Below, piece by piece: positions 20,833 through 32,998 of a stretch of 64,000 nt of DNA; within the stretch, counting starts at the first letter, position 1, and the number at the start of each line of letters is the position of its first letter. Origin of the DNA: Nelumbo lutea (Eukaryota > Streptophyta > Magnoliopsida > Proteales > Nelumbonaceae); NCBI GenBank assembly GCA_022828595.1, contig JAKGHH010000004.1, positions 53,656,422 through 53,720,421 of the forward strand, read 5' to 3'. Under the pieces are notes generated by a model, which saw only the letters and a list, made by a program, of their open reading frames with translations, made no database searches and was not told the DNA's origin. The position numbers and the translations under genes were made by a program.

Positions 20833-23800
20833 ATAGGTAATATTGCCTTAAGTTGACAATATTCCATGCCCGAGGTACTTATTTCCCTTCAAGGGTTTCG
20901 AGCTCGTATGTTCCTTCCCCGAGAACTCATTTCACTCGCTAAGGTCCTTCCCAATTCGGTCCGAACTTACCAACGCCGGGCTCAGGTCCCATAACTTTTC
21001 GAAGGACTAGATTGCCAATGCGGAGGTTTCACTTCTTGACCCTGGCATTATAGTATTGAGCTACTCTTTGTTGGTAAGCTGCGTTCCTGATATATGCGAG
21101 GTCCCTTACTTCGTCGAGTAGGTCGAGGTTGGTACGTAGCTCGTCTTCATTTGCCTTGTCGTCATACGCTTCCAGTTGTAGCGAGGGAACCTCAATCTCA
21201 GCTGGGATGACTGCTTCGGTGCTGTAGGTGAGGTTGAAGGGAGTTTCTCCTGTGGAGGTCTTCTCTGTGGTTCGGTAAGCCCATAGAACGCTGGGTAGCT
21301 CGTCTGCCCACAGTCCTTTAGCTCGGTCTAGGTGCATTTTGAGTCCACGTAGAATAGCTCTGTTCGTAACCTCTGCTTGACCGTTTGCTTGAGGATGTGT
21401 GACCAAAGTGAAGTTCTGTCAGATCCCCATGTCTTGGCACAAGTTCTGGAATTTGATGTCCTCAAACTGCTTATCGTTATCAGAAATCAATACCCGAGGT
21501 AACCCGAAGTGGCACATTATGTTCTTCCAAAAGAAGTTCTGGATGTTTCGGGCTGCGATTGTTACAAGGGGTTCGGCTTCTACCCACTTGGTGAAATAAT
21601 CCACTGCGACCACTAGGAACTTCCTCTGGCCCGTTGCCGGTGGGAGCGGTCCAAGTATATCAATGCCCCATTGCGTGAAAGACCACATGCTAGTGAGATA
21701 CTTGAGATCGACAGCGGGCTGATGGTGGATGTTGGCATGTCTCTGGCACTTGTCACACTTTCTGACAAGCTCAATGGCGTCTGCTTTCATTGTTGGTCAG
21801 TAGTATCCCTGTCGTAGTGCTTTTTGGGCGAGGGCCCTGCCCCCCAAGTGTCTGTTGCACAGACTCTCATGAGTGTCGCGGAGTACGAACTCGGCTTCGG
21901 TAGGTCGCAAGCAGCGCAGGTAGGGGAGCGTGTAGGATCTTCAGTACAACCGTTCGTCTATTATGACGTATTTAGCCACCTGACGCTCTACCCTTCTGGC
22001 GGCGTTGCAGTCCACAGGGAGGGTCCTGTGTAGCAGGAAGCTCGTGAGCGGGTCGATCCAGCTCGGCTCTACTTGAACGATGGGAGCGACCTCCTCTGCC
22101 CCCCCGAGAATGCTAGGCTGAGGCAGGTCTCTATGTACACGGTCCTCATTGTGTTATCACTGGGGTTGGCTAACCGGGACAAGGCATCGGCCTCAGTGTT
22201 CTCCGACCTTGGGATTTGCCTGATGAAGTATGACTGAAAGTTGAGCAGGGTCTCCTGTACTTTGGCTAAGTAGGCAATCATAGTCGGTTCGCAAGCTTCG
22301 TATTCTCCTATGACCTGATTGACCATGAGCTGGGAGTCGTTGCAGATGATAATGTTCTTGGCTTTCATTTCTTTGGATAGAGCTAGCCCGGCTATCAACG
22401 CTTCGTACTCCACTTCATTGTTGGATGCCACGAACTCGAAGCGCAGTGCGTACTCCAACTTTGTGCCACTTGGGTAATGCAGGACTATTCCGACTCCGCT
22501 GCCTTGCTGGTTCGAGGAGCCATCTACGTGAAGGATCTAGGGCTCCTCATCCCAGTTTGCGCTTGGCTTAACTAGGAGAGATGCCGCACTTGCTGCTACC
22601 TCACGGTGCTTGAACTTAACCGGCTTGGGAGCTCTAGGCTCGCCCGAACTGGGGGCCTCGTGCTCAACTGGCTTGGGGACTTCGGAGCTGAAAGTGCACT
22701 CCGTAATGGAATCTACTAAGGCTTGGGCCTTAATAGTAGTCTGCGGCTTATATTGGAGATCGTACTCGCTGAGGTCAACGAACCACTTCGTCGGTCGATT
22801 GGAGACCTCGAGCTTGAGCAAGACTTGTCTTAGAGGTTTGTTGGTGAGGACGATAACAGTGTGAGATTGGAAGTACAGGCAGAGCTTTTGGGCTGTGATA
22901 ACTAGTGCGTAGGCTAGTTTTTCTATCTCCGGGTATCTTGTCTCTGCTCCCTGCAACACTTTACTAACATAGTAGATAGGTCACTGGACCCGATCTGCTT
23001 CTTTTATTAGTACCAAGCTGATCACTTCGTCGTTGTCCGAGAGGTACAACTCTAAAACATCACCCTCTTCGGGCCGGGTTAAGACCGACATACTAGCGAG
23101 GTACTTTTTGAGCTCGTCAAATACGAGCTGACAATCTTGAGTCCATTCGAACCCTTTGCTTTTTATTGCCTTAAAGAAAGGCAGGCAGCGGTCTGCCGAT
23201 TTGGATATGAAGGGGCTCAGAGCGGCCATTCTGCTGTTCAACATATGAACGTCCTTCACTTTCCGATGTGGTCTCATATCTAAGATGACCTTTATTTTGT
23301 CCGGTTTGGCATCAATGTCACACCGGTTCACAATGTACCCTAGGAATTTACCTGAGATGACTCCAAAGGCACACTTATTCGGGTTCAACTTCATATTGAA
23401 TTTGCACAGAATTTCAAAAACAAAGTTCAAGTCTTGTATTAAGTCGCAAGAAAGATGAGTTTTGATGACCATGTCATCTACATAACATTCCACCTTTTGG
23501 CCAATCAATGGCTCAAACAGTTTATTTAGAAGTCTTTGAAAGGTTGCCCCAACATTTTTTAATCCGAAGGGCATGACCTTATAACAGTACAGGCCGAGTT
23601 CGGTTATGAAGGCAGTTTTCTCTTCATCGGCTGGGTCCATCCTGATCTGATTGTAGCCCGAGTAGGCATCTAGAAAGCTCAACAACTCATGCCCCAAGGT
23701 CGCATCCACTAGGCGGTCAATTCTAGGGAGTGGGAAGTAGTCCTTTTGGCAAGCTCAGTTCAGGTCGGTGTAGTCGACGCACATGCGCCATTTACTGTTA

Positions 23801-24120
23801 ACCTTTTTCACCAGAACAAGGTTGGCCACCCAACTCAAGTAATGGACTTCCCTGATAAAATCGGCTGCAAGGAGCTTCCCGACCTCCTCGTCGACTGTCC
23901 TCCATCGCTTTTGGGCTAAGTTGCGTTTCTTCTGCCTAACGGGCCTAACTACAGGACCAGTATTAAGCTTATGAGTTATGATGCCGGGGTCTATGCCGAG
24001 TATTTCTGCCACGGACCAAGCAAAAACATCTAAATTCTTAAGTAGAAAGCGTACCAGTTTGGATTGCAGGGGCTCCTTGATGGAAGCACTGATCTGAAAC
24101 ATTCGGGCAAGGTCCTCCAA
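20831..24120 (-). pseudogene. Gypsy-B pol: RT, RNase H, second RNase H, integrase
   Basis: Minus-strand order: pre-RT (DVFAWSVAEILGIDP, near 24030), RT (MCVDYTDLN; LLSFLDAYSGYNQIRMDP; active site CYVDDMVIK near 23490), RNase H (EKLAYALVITAQKL, near 22930), a second plant-type RNase H (22069-22458: EVEYEALIAGLALSKEMK, DSQLMVNQVIGEYEA), integrase zinc-binding end (VRKCDKCQRHAN), integrase core (WGIDILGPLP; ISDNDKQFEDIKF, normally DNG; HPQANGQAEVTNR) and a C-terminal tail ending NLRQYYL at 20831. Stops or shifts break it at about 23753, 22980, 22537, 22060 and 21410. It would have copied and integrated the element; it is now defective. Confidence 0.92.
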
Positions 24121-24146
24121 CGAGGCTGGGATAGAGACAGTCTCCT

Positions 24147-26203
24147 CTATAGGCGTAGCTCGCTCCTCACTCGCTCCAGCTCGAGGTCGTCAACCACCTT
24201 GGCTTTTCCCTTGAGGGCGGCAACATAGCATTTGCGAGACTCAAGTTGGTCATCTCGCGCTACCCCGATGCCGAAATCCGTGGGGAACTTCATGGCCAAG
24301 TAGTAGGTGGATACCCCGATCGAGACTCTGACTATAACATGGATGATCCCCCGGACTGGTCTCTCCTCGGGGGGCTGCTTCTGCGGTTGCTTCACTTGCC
24401 TACTGGACTCGGGGGCGTCTCTACCTTGTTCCCCTTGTCGACCTGCTTTATTATTATTACTACTACTTTGTACAAAATTTCGTAAATATTCGCGATGGAA
24501 GAATTCTTCTATCTCGTCACAGAGGTTTTTATAACTTTTAGTACTATGACCGTGATCTTTATGAAAACTACAATACAAATTTTTATTCCAGGTGCTAGGG
24601 TCGGCCTTCAGCCGAGGTGGCCACTTTACATATGGAGCGTCCTTGATCTTCATGAGTATCTCAGCCCGTTTTGTGTTTAGGGGCGTGTAGTTCCTTTCTA
24701 CTGTTGGGGCTCGGGAGGGCTAGATTGGCCTCGCTCCCCGAGCTATGTCCTTCTTCTTCTTGCCGTCGCATTGAGACGGGGGTTCTAGCTCCCTCATTCT
24801 TTTTTCAGGGGCCTGCTTGCCCTTCTGGTTGATCTCCTCCTCAGTCCTAATAAACCAATCCGTGAGCTTAAGGAACTTGGTTACGGTTTTGGGTTGGTTG
24901 ACAACTACGTGCCACTTGAACTCCTTATGGGTGATACCTTGCTTGGCTGCTGTGAGGCGAACTACAGGATCCAGGTCAAGTATCTGCAAACAAGCATAAT
25001 TGAATCACTTGATGTAGCTCTGGATGGACTTCCCTTCCTTTTGCACTATGTTGAGGAGGCTCTCCTGAGTTCGCGGGCACCTCTTGCTGGTGACGAAGTG
25101 GGACGTGAAACCTTGCACGAACTGCGCCCAACTTCTTATCGAGCCGGGCGCGAGGTTTCGGTACCAGGTGCGAGCCACTCCTTTGAACATAGTGGAAAAG
25201 GCCACGCACATGCAGAATTTGCTAGCTCCTGCTAGGTGCATCTGGGACTAGAAAGCGTCCACATGGTCATTTGGATCGAAAGACCCATCAAACTTGTCTA
25301 GAGGAGGGATCTTGACATCCCTTAGCATGGGGGCAGCAAGGAGTTCTGGAGATAGCGGGGAAGAAATCAAGAGGAGGGGGGGTAGCTTTCACTTCACTTG
25401 AGCATACCTTCTCTTTTCTTTTGAGCTCGGGAGAGGCTCTGGAAGCAGTTCGGCGATCTCGTCGGCGTCTTCGCTACTGCTTTGCTGGCTCGGCGTTGGT
25501 GCTTGACGCTTCGGTGTCACCGAGCTCGACAGGCTCGAACCGCTGGTGATGACTCTGGACTGAAGGGCCCTGTCTATAGTCCGCGGCCAGGACCTCAAAT
25601 GGATTCTCCGCGAGCGGGAGCTCGAATTGCGAAGGCTGCGGGGACACAGGCTTTGTTGGCTAAGAGGCCCTTAACCCGCCCACAGGCTACGAGGTAGGGG
25701 TAATCGGCCTCTCCTTCTTGCTACAAGAAGAGGCTTGGCTCTTGGCTAGATCCTGGACCTGGGAGGCTTCTCCCCAACGAGGCCACTCACTCCGGCGGGA
25801 GGGCTTGGTCTGCTTCGTGGCCGGGTGCCGAGGGGGAAGTGACGACTAGGGCTGAGGCAAAGAGAGAGGGAAACTGCTAATGGTACTAGTAGTGGGAAAC
25901 CTGGTGCAACACTTGTTGTTGGTAGAGTTGTAATTGTTGAAACTGTTGCATTTGAGCCTGCATGTCCTCCAGTTGGTTCGGGTAGGCCGTTGGGGGCACA
26001 ACCGAGGGTTCAACAAAGGTTGCTCCTACTATAGAAGGGAGTGGAGCAACGGTGGGTGCCACTGTAAGAGGCACATTCAGACTAGGAACTTCGTCCGTGG
26101 AGAGGGGGACGGTAAACTGTCTAATGCAGACAATAGAAAGATGGGGTTGCTCCCCAGAAGCGTTTTGGTTGTTGCCACGTCCGACATTGCTGGAAGAAGC
26201 CAT
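24147..26203 (-). pseudogene. Gypsy-B gag plus truncated protease
   Basis: ATG at 26203 (MASSSNVGRGNNQNAS), a Gln/Met-rich segment, a retrotransposon gag core near 25240-25010 (FKGVARTWYRNLAPGS, WAQFVQGFTSHF), and a nucleocapsid-like knuckle (YCSFHKDHGHSTKS, near 24570). After GIIHVIV the sequence jumps to the C-terminal edge of protease (YLAMKFPTDFGIG), so the catalytic D-S/T-G region is missing. Several stops, and a different frame from pol. It would form the particle in the cytoplasm. Confidence 0.85.
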
Positions 26204-26260
26204 GAAGAATGCTAAGTTTTTGGAAGGAGCTGTAAAAGCTTGGAGGAAGGCTTTTAGAAG

Positions 26261-26283
26261 CGTTTCCCACAGATAGCGCCAAA
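26261..26283 (-). other. Primer-binding site of Gypsy-B
   Basis: Directly inside the 5' LTR the minus strand reads TTTGGCGCTATCTGTGGGAA, the TGGCGC-type binding site common in Tat/Athila-class elements. Only about 60 bases separate it from the gag ATG. I do not assign the tRNA. Confidence 0.65.
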
Positions 26284-29167
26284 TGATGCGGCACGATCTG
26301 GGCACTCCTAGCTGGCTGCTGATTGGCTCCTTGTTGGCAACAGACGACACCTGAGAAGACGATGAAGAAGGATTCCCGGGGATTTGCCCGATGGGAATAC
26401 TCCGAAGCTTAAGTTAGAACACTTGGGAGGAAGGAAAGAGTATAAAAAGCTAAGAGTGTAGGTCGTGCTTTATCACTGTGCTCGAGAGGTTAGCTCGCAA
26501 GCAAGTAATGACTCAAGTTGAGAGTCTGAGGGAGTGTAAGTGTCAAAAGTATCTGAAGATCTCTTCTCCCCAACGCCCAAAGGGCTTTTATAGGGGCATT
26601 CTTGTCAAATCAGGCGTAACCGTCACTGGGCTCCTGGCGCAGCCATTACCTTCTAGGTCTACGCAGGTGATCGTTATAGTGTACTATTCGCTTGAATGGA
26701 TGACATGTCCCAAAGGGGCAGGCACGCCTTTGTCTGTCGAGAGACGTGGGTTCATACTACTGAAAGGGTAAGGACTGCCTTGTCAGTCGAGAGACGTGGC
26801 ACATTCTGATCAGTATGGTCTCATCAGATGGAAGCTTCCTGAGATGAAGGGATGAGATATCCATCGCATGGATGGCCGAATATTATGGAATAGAATGGGC
26901 GAATTTCAAAAATTTCTCTCCATCCTACTGGGAATCATATTCCCTATTTTAGAAAAATTATATTTTTCAAAGATCAATCTTGAACCAAGAATCGAATCAG
27001 ATCTGAACAAAAGCAGTAGGAGAGGGATATACCTGATACGGAGAAATAATATCTCCCAACGAAGGTGTTCACGCCCAAGAAAGGATCCAAAGACTGCCCC
27101 CATTGAAGATGACGCAGTGTAGGATGGAGCAGAATCAACAGTGTTCTTCCCAAGAACCTAATCCTTCGCAAGAATTAGTAGGACGGCACGTGAGCACAGC
27201 TTCCTATCAGTCCCTTCACAAGGAACTGATATCAAGATCCAATCTTGATTTCTCCCACTGAACTGGAGATCGAACTGGCAGGTGTTGCGGCGGCAGGAAG
27301 GAGGCAACAAGAGAGAATTTTCGCAGATGTGCTGAATTCTCTTTTCTGTGATTTTAGCTCTGAAGACAGGTGGTGAACTTATGTGTCTAAAGGCTGCCAC
27401 TCCCTCCTCCTTTTGTAACTTTAAAGGGATCATCTCCTAATCCCATTAGGAGTTAATGATCCAAATCATATTTGGATCAGAAATTCCCTTTAAGTGATAA
27501 GGGTAAACCCTTATCTTATCTGTAAATTAGATTAGCCTTCTCCTAATCTCTCTAGAAGGTTTCCAGATTTGAATCAGATTTAGATCTGGCTCTCTGAGTG
27601 GATAGGGTTAAGACCCAATTCTATCTGCTAATCCAATCTCAGAATTCGCCCCTTATTTAACTGATCAAATCAGCCCAATTCGAAATGGGGTTTAGGCCCA
27701 ATAAGGTTATGTGCTCACTTAGCCTTCCAAACTGTTGCCCAGTTGGGGGGCTTCCTTGTATAGCATGAGACCCAACATTGATCTACACATCAGCCACATG
27801 GGTTCAGCCCAACCTTTGTTACAAGGCCTGGCCGCATATACTGTTATGGACAGTGCACCCCCTGAAACCCATCACATGGGCTCTATGGGCCCAACACTAA
27901 CCCCATGTGGTCTCTGGGCCAAGCCACCTTGTAACACTCAGGGACTGTGGGCAGATGCAGGATTAGCCCATCAGGTATTACCCTCAATGATCTTACACTT
28001 AACCTCTCAGCCCATAATGATCAAACACTGCCCGGCAAAAGATGACCACTCCCTCGGCTACAAGGAACAGTGTTGCACTCTCTACTCACATGGATCCCGG
28101 GAATTAAAACCTTTTGCAAACGTTTGGAAACCATAATATATATACTTTTATATCTCATATAAAATATATTTTGCAAAACAAATCTCAACGATTGAAATTG
28201 GCTGCCAACTGTCTTGGTTTCCATCAGAGAGAGTGCATCCCCGATCATTACCTTTGTCCGACAAAGGGGTTGATTCTATCACTATGATCACCCACTGAGA
28301 TGAATTCTCAGACTGTCCCAACATACCCAGGTTTTGACCCCCGCTAAGGATCTCACTAATTGGCATATCAAAGACAGCCCAATCCAACACTTAGTGTAGT
28401 ATCATAATCGAGTCTAGGGGTCAGGTGTAACTTTCTAGTTTTGCCCATCAATCTCTAAGGTGCAGGGCAATACTGGAAATCTGGTCCGGTTCAAAGATTC
28501 AATTAATCATACACTACATGTGCCTTGGGTCTCATCCTGGTGGTTGAGACAGGCCACCCCAACATTTGACAGCACACCAATGTCAGCTTTGGCAGGATAG
28601 ATCTCAGACTTATTAAATGGCTGTGAACATTCTAAACTAACACGAGTTCCATAAGTGCCCAGTTTAAGGGTATTACACAGAAACACACCATAAGGACATG
28701 AATCAAATATGTATTTTATTCATTTACAATAAATTCATAATGTACATCATTCTGATTGGAGTTAAGGGCATACAACTGTTTAACATGAGAGCGTCGCATC
28801 ACTCAATTGCAAATTACTTCATATCGAGCTATCCAGCCGCGAGCTACCTTGTAGCAAGCTAAGGGGTACCTCGAGGTGATCCTCATCAAGGTTGGCCTTT
28901 GGGGCAGTTCTTCTGCCCAGGTGTTGGAGCGAGCTGGTTTCCCTAGCTTGCGAGTTGAAATAGTCCTGGAGTATTCTCTTCTCAATAGTTCGGGGGACCT
29001 GGAGCTCGCATTGCAGTGAATTCCTCCTATAGAGAGCTATGCCGTGGCAATATGTTCTACAGGCTCGTTACTTAGTCGCGGTCAAGCCATGATGCTGAGC
29101 TGTTGCTCGTGCTAAGTCAAGTCCATGCACATCATCTCTGCAGGTCGGGTCAAATCATCCTCCATCA
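26284..29167 (-). repeat. 5' LTR of Gypsy-B, interrupted by a solo LTR
   Basis: Two halves, 26284-26844 and 28786-29167, match the 3' LTR continuously once the nested 1941-base solo LTR is excluded; about 938 bases in total. An LTR TATA box CCTATAAAAGCCC lies at about 26585-26597 on the minus strand. Confidence 0.9.
26845..28785 (-). mobile_element. Solo LTR of the Copia-2 family inside the Gypsy-B 5' LTR, TSD TGAGA
   Basis: Minus orientation: begins TGAAGGGATGAG and ends GTTTAACA on the plus strand. Perfect TGAGA at 26840-26844 and 28786-28790. 1941 bases, colinear with the Copia-2 LTRs. The family TATA reads GTTACAAAAGG here, so the box is mutated. It is younger than Gypsy-B. Confidence 0.93.
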
Positions 29168-29178
29168 GAAACGTTATA

Positions 29179-29538
29179 GTCTTTGTTGATCAATACCATC
29201 ATCTCACAAGCATGACTACAATATTTGGGTTTCAGTTGGCCATTTCTACTAATTCTAGTTCGGAGGTCGACAATTCTATGTCGATTTACCAAACCCAACT
29301 TAGAGATTTAGCGGTTACTCACTTGAATCAAGTAGCAAGTTGGTATTCTCCCATGCATAAATCTCTGTTGCTTGTTTTGCTGTTGGGCAATACGCTTATG
29401 TATATTACAAAAAAACTGGTATATAACGGCGGATTTCAAAGCGACCGAAATTTAAGTGCCACTATAAGCTTTGCTTTTGCGGCGGTTATACAAATTTGTC
29501 GTATATGTATCATGTCCACGTTAGCGGTGCTTGGATAA
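29179..29538 (+). other. Unidentified open frame at the target site of Gypsy-B
   Basis: An open frame runs from the Gypsy-B target duplication to a stop at 29536. The product has a hydrophobic stretch (SLLLVLLLGNTLMYI) and a second one near its C-terminus (ATISFAFAAVIQICRI), suggesting two membrane segments. I do not recognise the family. The sequence left of Gypsy-B (14974-15239) does not continue this frame directly. It could be a gene scrap or a chance ORF. Confidence 0.25.
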
Positions 29539-30034
29539 ATGCTGGTATATGTGTTGCAGATATAATATAAAAATAAATAATAGTTAATAAAGTAAATTAA
29601 AATATTATTAACGGCAGGGAATTGTTTAAGTGAGATTGAATAGACGTTGACTTGAGAAGCCAAAAATAAAATGGAGTTGGACGCTACATTCGTTTGGAGA
29701 GGAAGGATTATTGGAGATCTAGCATCTCCACCTGTCTCTTTCGTTGACCACTTTGAGTCGAGAGAAAGGGTAGAGTTGTTAGAAATAATATAGGATTTAA
29801 CACTAATAAACATTTTATCTTTTTTAATAGGATTTAACACTATTAACAATTGTTAGAAATAATATAGGTGGTTTAAAGCAGTAGATAAATAGTAAGATAC
29901 AATAAACAATAGGGATAGGGATAGCTTAAGAAAATTGTCCTTTTCTATTTTTTTTAAAGGGTTAATTCATCCTAGGTGCAGGCGGGATTCATCCCTAATC
30001 TTTCTGACCAAAGACCTTATCAACCAACTAATTG
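29539..30034. other. AT-rich spacer with a short duplication
   Basis: 'ttgttagaaataatatagg' occurs at about 29774 and again at about 29848. Otherwise no gene. Confidence 0.5.
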
Positions 30035-30210
30035 CAACCTTACACGTGACAAAAATTCTATTCAATGGCTCATTAGAAATCATAAGCAGAGGCCCCTCGG
30101 TCTCTCGGACATCAAAACTCATTCGGCGCAGCCTTTGCCTTCCTTTTATATTGTAAGCATTCATTTCAACCATCACTCTTGTTGTGGCTTGTTTATTTTT
30201 CGGACAAAAA
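30035..30210 (+). promoter_or_regulatory. Diverged partial promoter cassette with G-box
   Basis: It follows the array unit ('gagaaatcataagcagaggcc', 'ctcggacatcaaaactcattc', 'gcattcatttcaaccatcactctt'), but the TATA region reads CCTTTTATATTG. A G-box-like core CACGTGAC lies at about 30042-30049. Similarity is lost after 30200. It is the most distal relative of the array in this region. Confidence 0.55.
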
Positions 30211-30477
30211 ATCTACGGAAAAGTATGAACAGGCATAATGCAGGATTTCTGAATTTCATGTTATAAACATTCAAAATGTCCAAAACCCGTTTTCTATACA
30301 TCAATGCCCCGCCCGTAAATTTACATCAATTCCGAACTGACACCTAACCTAACTGGGCCTAAAAAATTTTGATCCTCGCTGAACCGTCGTTCTCCCAAAA
30401 TTCTAATCAGTTGTTCATGAGAAATTATAGGCAGAGGCCTCGGACATCAAAACCCATTCAGCGCAGCTTTGCTTTCG

Positions 30478-30489
30478 CTATTTATAAGG
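30478..30489 (+). promoter_or_regulatory. TATA box, array unit 1
   Basis: CTATTTATAAGG, followed after about 100 bases by the putative splice donor TTCTTGTGAGC (units 2 and 3 have GTAAGC). Confidence 0.55.
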
Positions 30490-31130
30490 AGGCATCCATT
30501 TCAATCATCATTCTTACTTGCTTCCTCGTCGATCAAACAGCTGGAAGAAAGAGTGAGGGTTTCTGTCTTAAGTTCTTGTGAGCATATTGATCTTCATCTC
30601 TCTTGCGATTTTTCTTCACTCGATTCTTGGCTTTGTTCTTGATTTCGAGGATTATTCTGTTCGACAAATAGGGTTTGATGATTATGTCTAATTTTAGGGT
30701 TCTATTTGTTTAGCACGTTAGTTGGTTTAACTCTCTGTCTCTCTCTCGTTAAGCTGGAAATTCTTTAGATAACTATATTCTTGAAACCTCGAGTCTTTTC
30801 CTTGAATGCCTTTTAATCACTAGTCGTCTTGGTTTTCTCCAATTGAATATATAGTGCTGATTCCACTCCATATTAATCCAGTTCATTTGGCTTTTTATTG
30901 GTTGGCATTGAACTGAAACAAGTTTTACCCAATGATAATATAAGATGCATAACTAGAGTGGTGATGTTTGAATGAGAATATGAGATATTTGTATACATGC
31001 TCAATATTTAATATCAAAAAAGTAAGTAAAACTATAACGGAAAGGAAAAGTTAAAATGCAAGTTATTCATGAGAAATCATGCGTAGAGGCCTCGGACATC
31101 AAAACCCATTCATCGGAGCTTTTGCTTTCG

Positions 31131-31142
31131 CTATTTATAAGG
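31131..31142 (+). promoter_or_regulatory. TATA box, array unit 2
   Basis: CTATTTATAAGG with intact leader and donor-like TTCTTGTAAGC at about 31227. The downstream half of this unit holds the hAT-like MITE. Confidence 0.55.
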
Positions 31143-31598
31143 AGGCATTCATTTCAATCTTCACTCTTACTTGCTTCCTCGTCAATCAAACAGCTGGAAG
31201 AAAGAGTGAGGGTTTCTGTCTGAAGTTCTTGTAAGCACATTGATCTTCATCTCTCTTGCGATTTTTTTTCACTCGATTCTTGGCTTTGTTCTTGATTTCG
31301 AGGATTATTCTGTTCGACAAATAGGGTTTGATAATTATGTCTAATTTTAGGGTTCTATTGTTTAGCAGATTAGTTGGTTTAACTTAATCTCTCTCTCTCT
31401 CTCTCGTTAAGCTGGAAATTCCTTTAGATAACTGTATTTTTGTAACCTTGAGTCTTTTCCTTGAATGCCTTCTAATCACTAGTCATCCTTGTTTTCTCAG
31501 ATTAAATATGTAGTGCTGATTCTGCTCCATATTAATCCAGTTTGTTTGGCTTTTTACTGGTTGACATTGAACTGAAACAAGTTTTACCCAATGATAAT

Positions 31599-32135
31599 CA
31601 TTGTTTTAAAAGGCATGGGAGGCGCTCCCAAAACGCCTGAGGCGTATGCTATAGGCGCTGACACCTCTGAGGCGTATGCCTCATGCGCTTTTTTCATGAT
31701 GCATGCTAGAGGCGTACACGTCATGCGCTTCATGCACATCTTATATAAAAAGATAGAAAAAAAAAGAAAAAAGGAAAGGAAAAGAAAGGGAAGGGAAAGA
31801 AAAAGAAAGAGAAGAAAAAAAAAGAGAAAAGGAAAGAAAAGAAAAGGAAAGGGAATTCGCTTGCCCACCTCCGCTTCGACAAGACCCCCCCTTTCAACTA
31901 ATGTTATGCATCTTTATTCTTCTTAATATAAAAGATTTTTATTAAAAATAAAAACCAAATGAGACCCCCCTTCCTCTTCATCCTCCTCCCCTTCCTCCTT
32001 CCTCCTAACCCCCCTCTTAAGGAGGCTTACGCCTCTTTATGTTTGGGAGGCTTATGCCTCTTGTGTTTTGAACTACGCCTCACACCTCTAGGTAGTGGAA
32101 CACCTCGCATCACGTCTTCGCGTTTTAAAACATTT
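31599..32135. mobile_element. hAT-like MITE (537 bases), TSD ATGATAAT
   Basis: Ends CATTGTTTTAAAAGGC and, on the minus strand, AAATGTTTTAAAACGC. Exact 8-base duplication ATGATAAT at 31591-31598 and 32136-32143. The other array units have a single ATGATAAT at this point, so they are paralogous empty sites. Rich in GAGGCGTATGCCTC-type motifs and a long purine tract (31748-31855). ORFs on both strands are low complexity; no transposase. Confidence 0.9.
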
Positions 32136-32334
32136 ATGATAATATAAGATGCATAACTAGAGTAGTGATGTTTGAATGAGAATATGAGATATTTCTATAC
32201 ATTTTCAATATTTAATATAAAAAAAGTAAGTAAAACTATAATGAAAAGGAAAAGTTAAAATGCAAGTTATTCATGAGAAATCATGTGTAGAGGCCTCGGA
32301 CATCAAAACCCATTCATCGGAGCTTTTGCTTTTG

Positions 32335-32346
32335 CTATTTATAAGG
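32335..32346 (+). promoter_or_regulatory. TATA box, array unit 3
   Basis: CTATTTATAAGG, leader and donor-like TTCTTGTAAGC retained. The whole unit is uninterrupted, so it is the best-preserved proximal copy. Confidence 0.55.
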
Positions 32347-32986
32347 ACAAATTCATTTCATTCATCACTCTTACTTGCTTCCTTGTCAATCAAACAGCTG
32401 GAAGAAAGAGTGAGTGTTTCTGTCTGAAGTTCTTGTAAGCACATTGATCTTCATCTCTCTTGCGATTTTTCTTCACTCGATTCTTGGCTTTGTTCTTGAT
32501 TTCGAGGATTATTCTTTTCGACAAATACGTTTTGATGATTATGTCTAATTTTAGGGTTCTATTGTTTAGCACATTAGTTGGTTTAACTTAATCTCTCTCT
32601 CTCTCTCTCGTTAAGCTGGAAATTCCTTTAGATAACCGTATTCTTGAAACCTTGAGTTTTTTCCTTGAATGCCTTCTAATCACTAGTCGTCCTGGTTTTC
32701 TCCAATTGAATATGTAGTGCTGATTCCTCTCCATATTAATCCAGTTCATTTGGCTTTTTATTGGTTGACATTGAACTGAAACAAGTTTTACCCAATGATA
32801 ATATAAGATGCATAAGGTGATGTTTGAATGAGAATATGAGATATTTGTATACATGTTCAATATTTAATATAAAAAAAGTAAGCAAAACTATAACGGAAAG
32901 GAAAAGTTAAAATGCAAGTTATTCATGAGAAATCATGCGTAGAGGCCTCGAACATCAAAACCCATTCATTGGGGCTTTTGCTTTCG

Positions 32987-32998
32987 CAATTTATAAGG
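32987..32998 (+). promoter_or_regulatory. TATA box, array unit 4 (proximal)
   Basis: CAATTTATAAGG. A small deletion changes the donor-like site to TTCTTGTATTA, and a 1.1-kb solo LTR splits the downstream half. The nearest unit to the gene is thus the most damaged. Confidence 0.5.

Larger units (their letters stand above)
15240..29167 (-). mobile_element. Gypsy-B: full-length Tat-lineage Ty3/gypsy element with antisense gene
   Basis: Both LTRs, primer-binding site, gag, pol, polypurine tract and an extra opposite-strand gene are present. A perfect 5-base target duplication GAAAC lies at 15235-15239 and 29168-29172. Order on the minus strand: 5' LTR (26284-29167, interrupted), PBS, gag, a truncated protease, RT, RNase H, a second RNase H, integrase, then the antisense gene, polypurine tract and 3' LTR (15240-16133). 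The second RNase H and the antisense ORF are features of Tat elements. Two later solo LTRs are nested within (16447-17978 and 26845-28785). Multiple stops make it non-autonomous. Confidence 0.93.

Noticed and set aside
22610..22864. Plus-strand ORF of 84 codons across pol
   Set aside because: Shadow of the Gypsy-B RNase H frame on the other strand.
31591..31926. ORFs of 94-111 codons on both strands, basic or Phe/Leu-rich
   Set aside because: They come from the purine-rich tract of the hAT-like MITE; low complexity and present on both strands.
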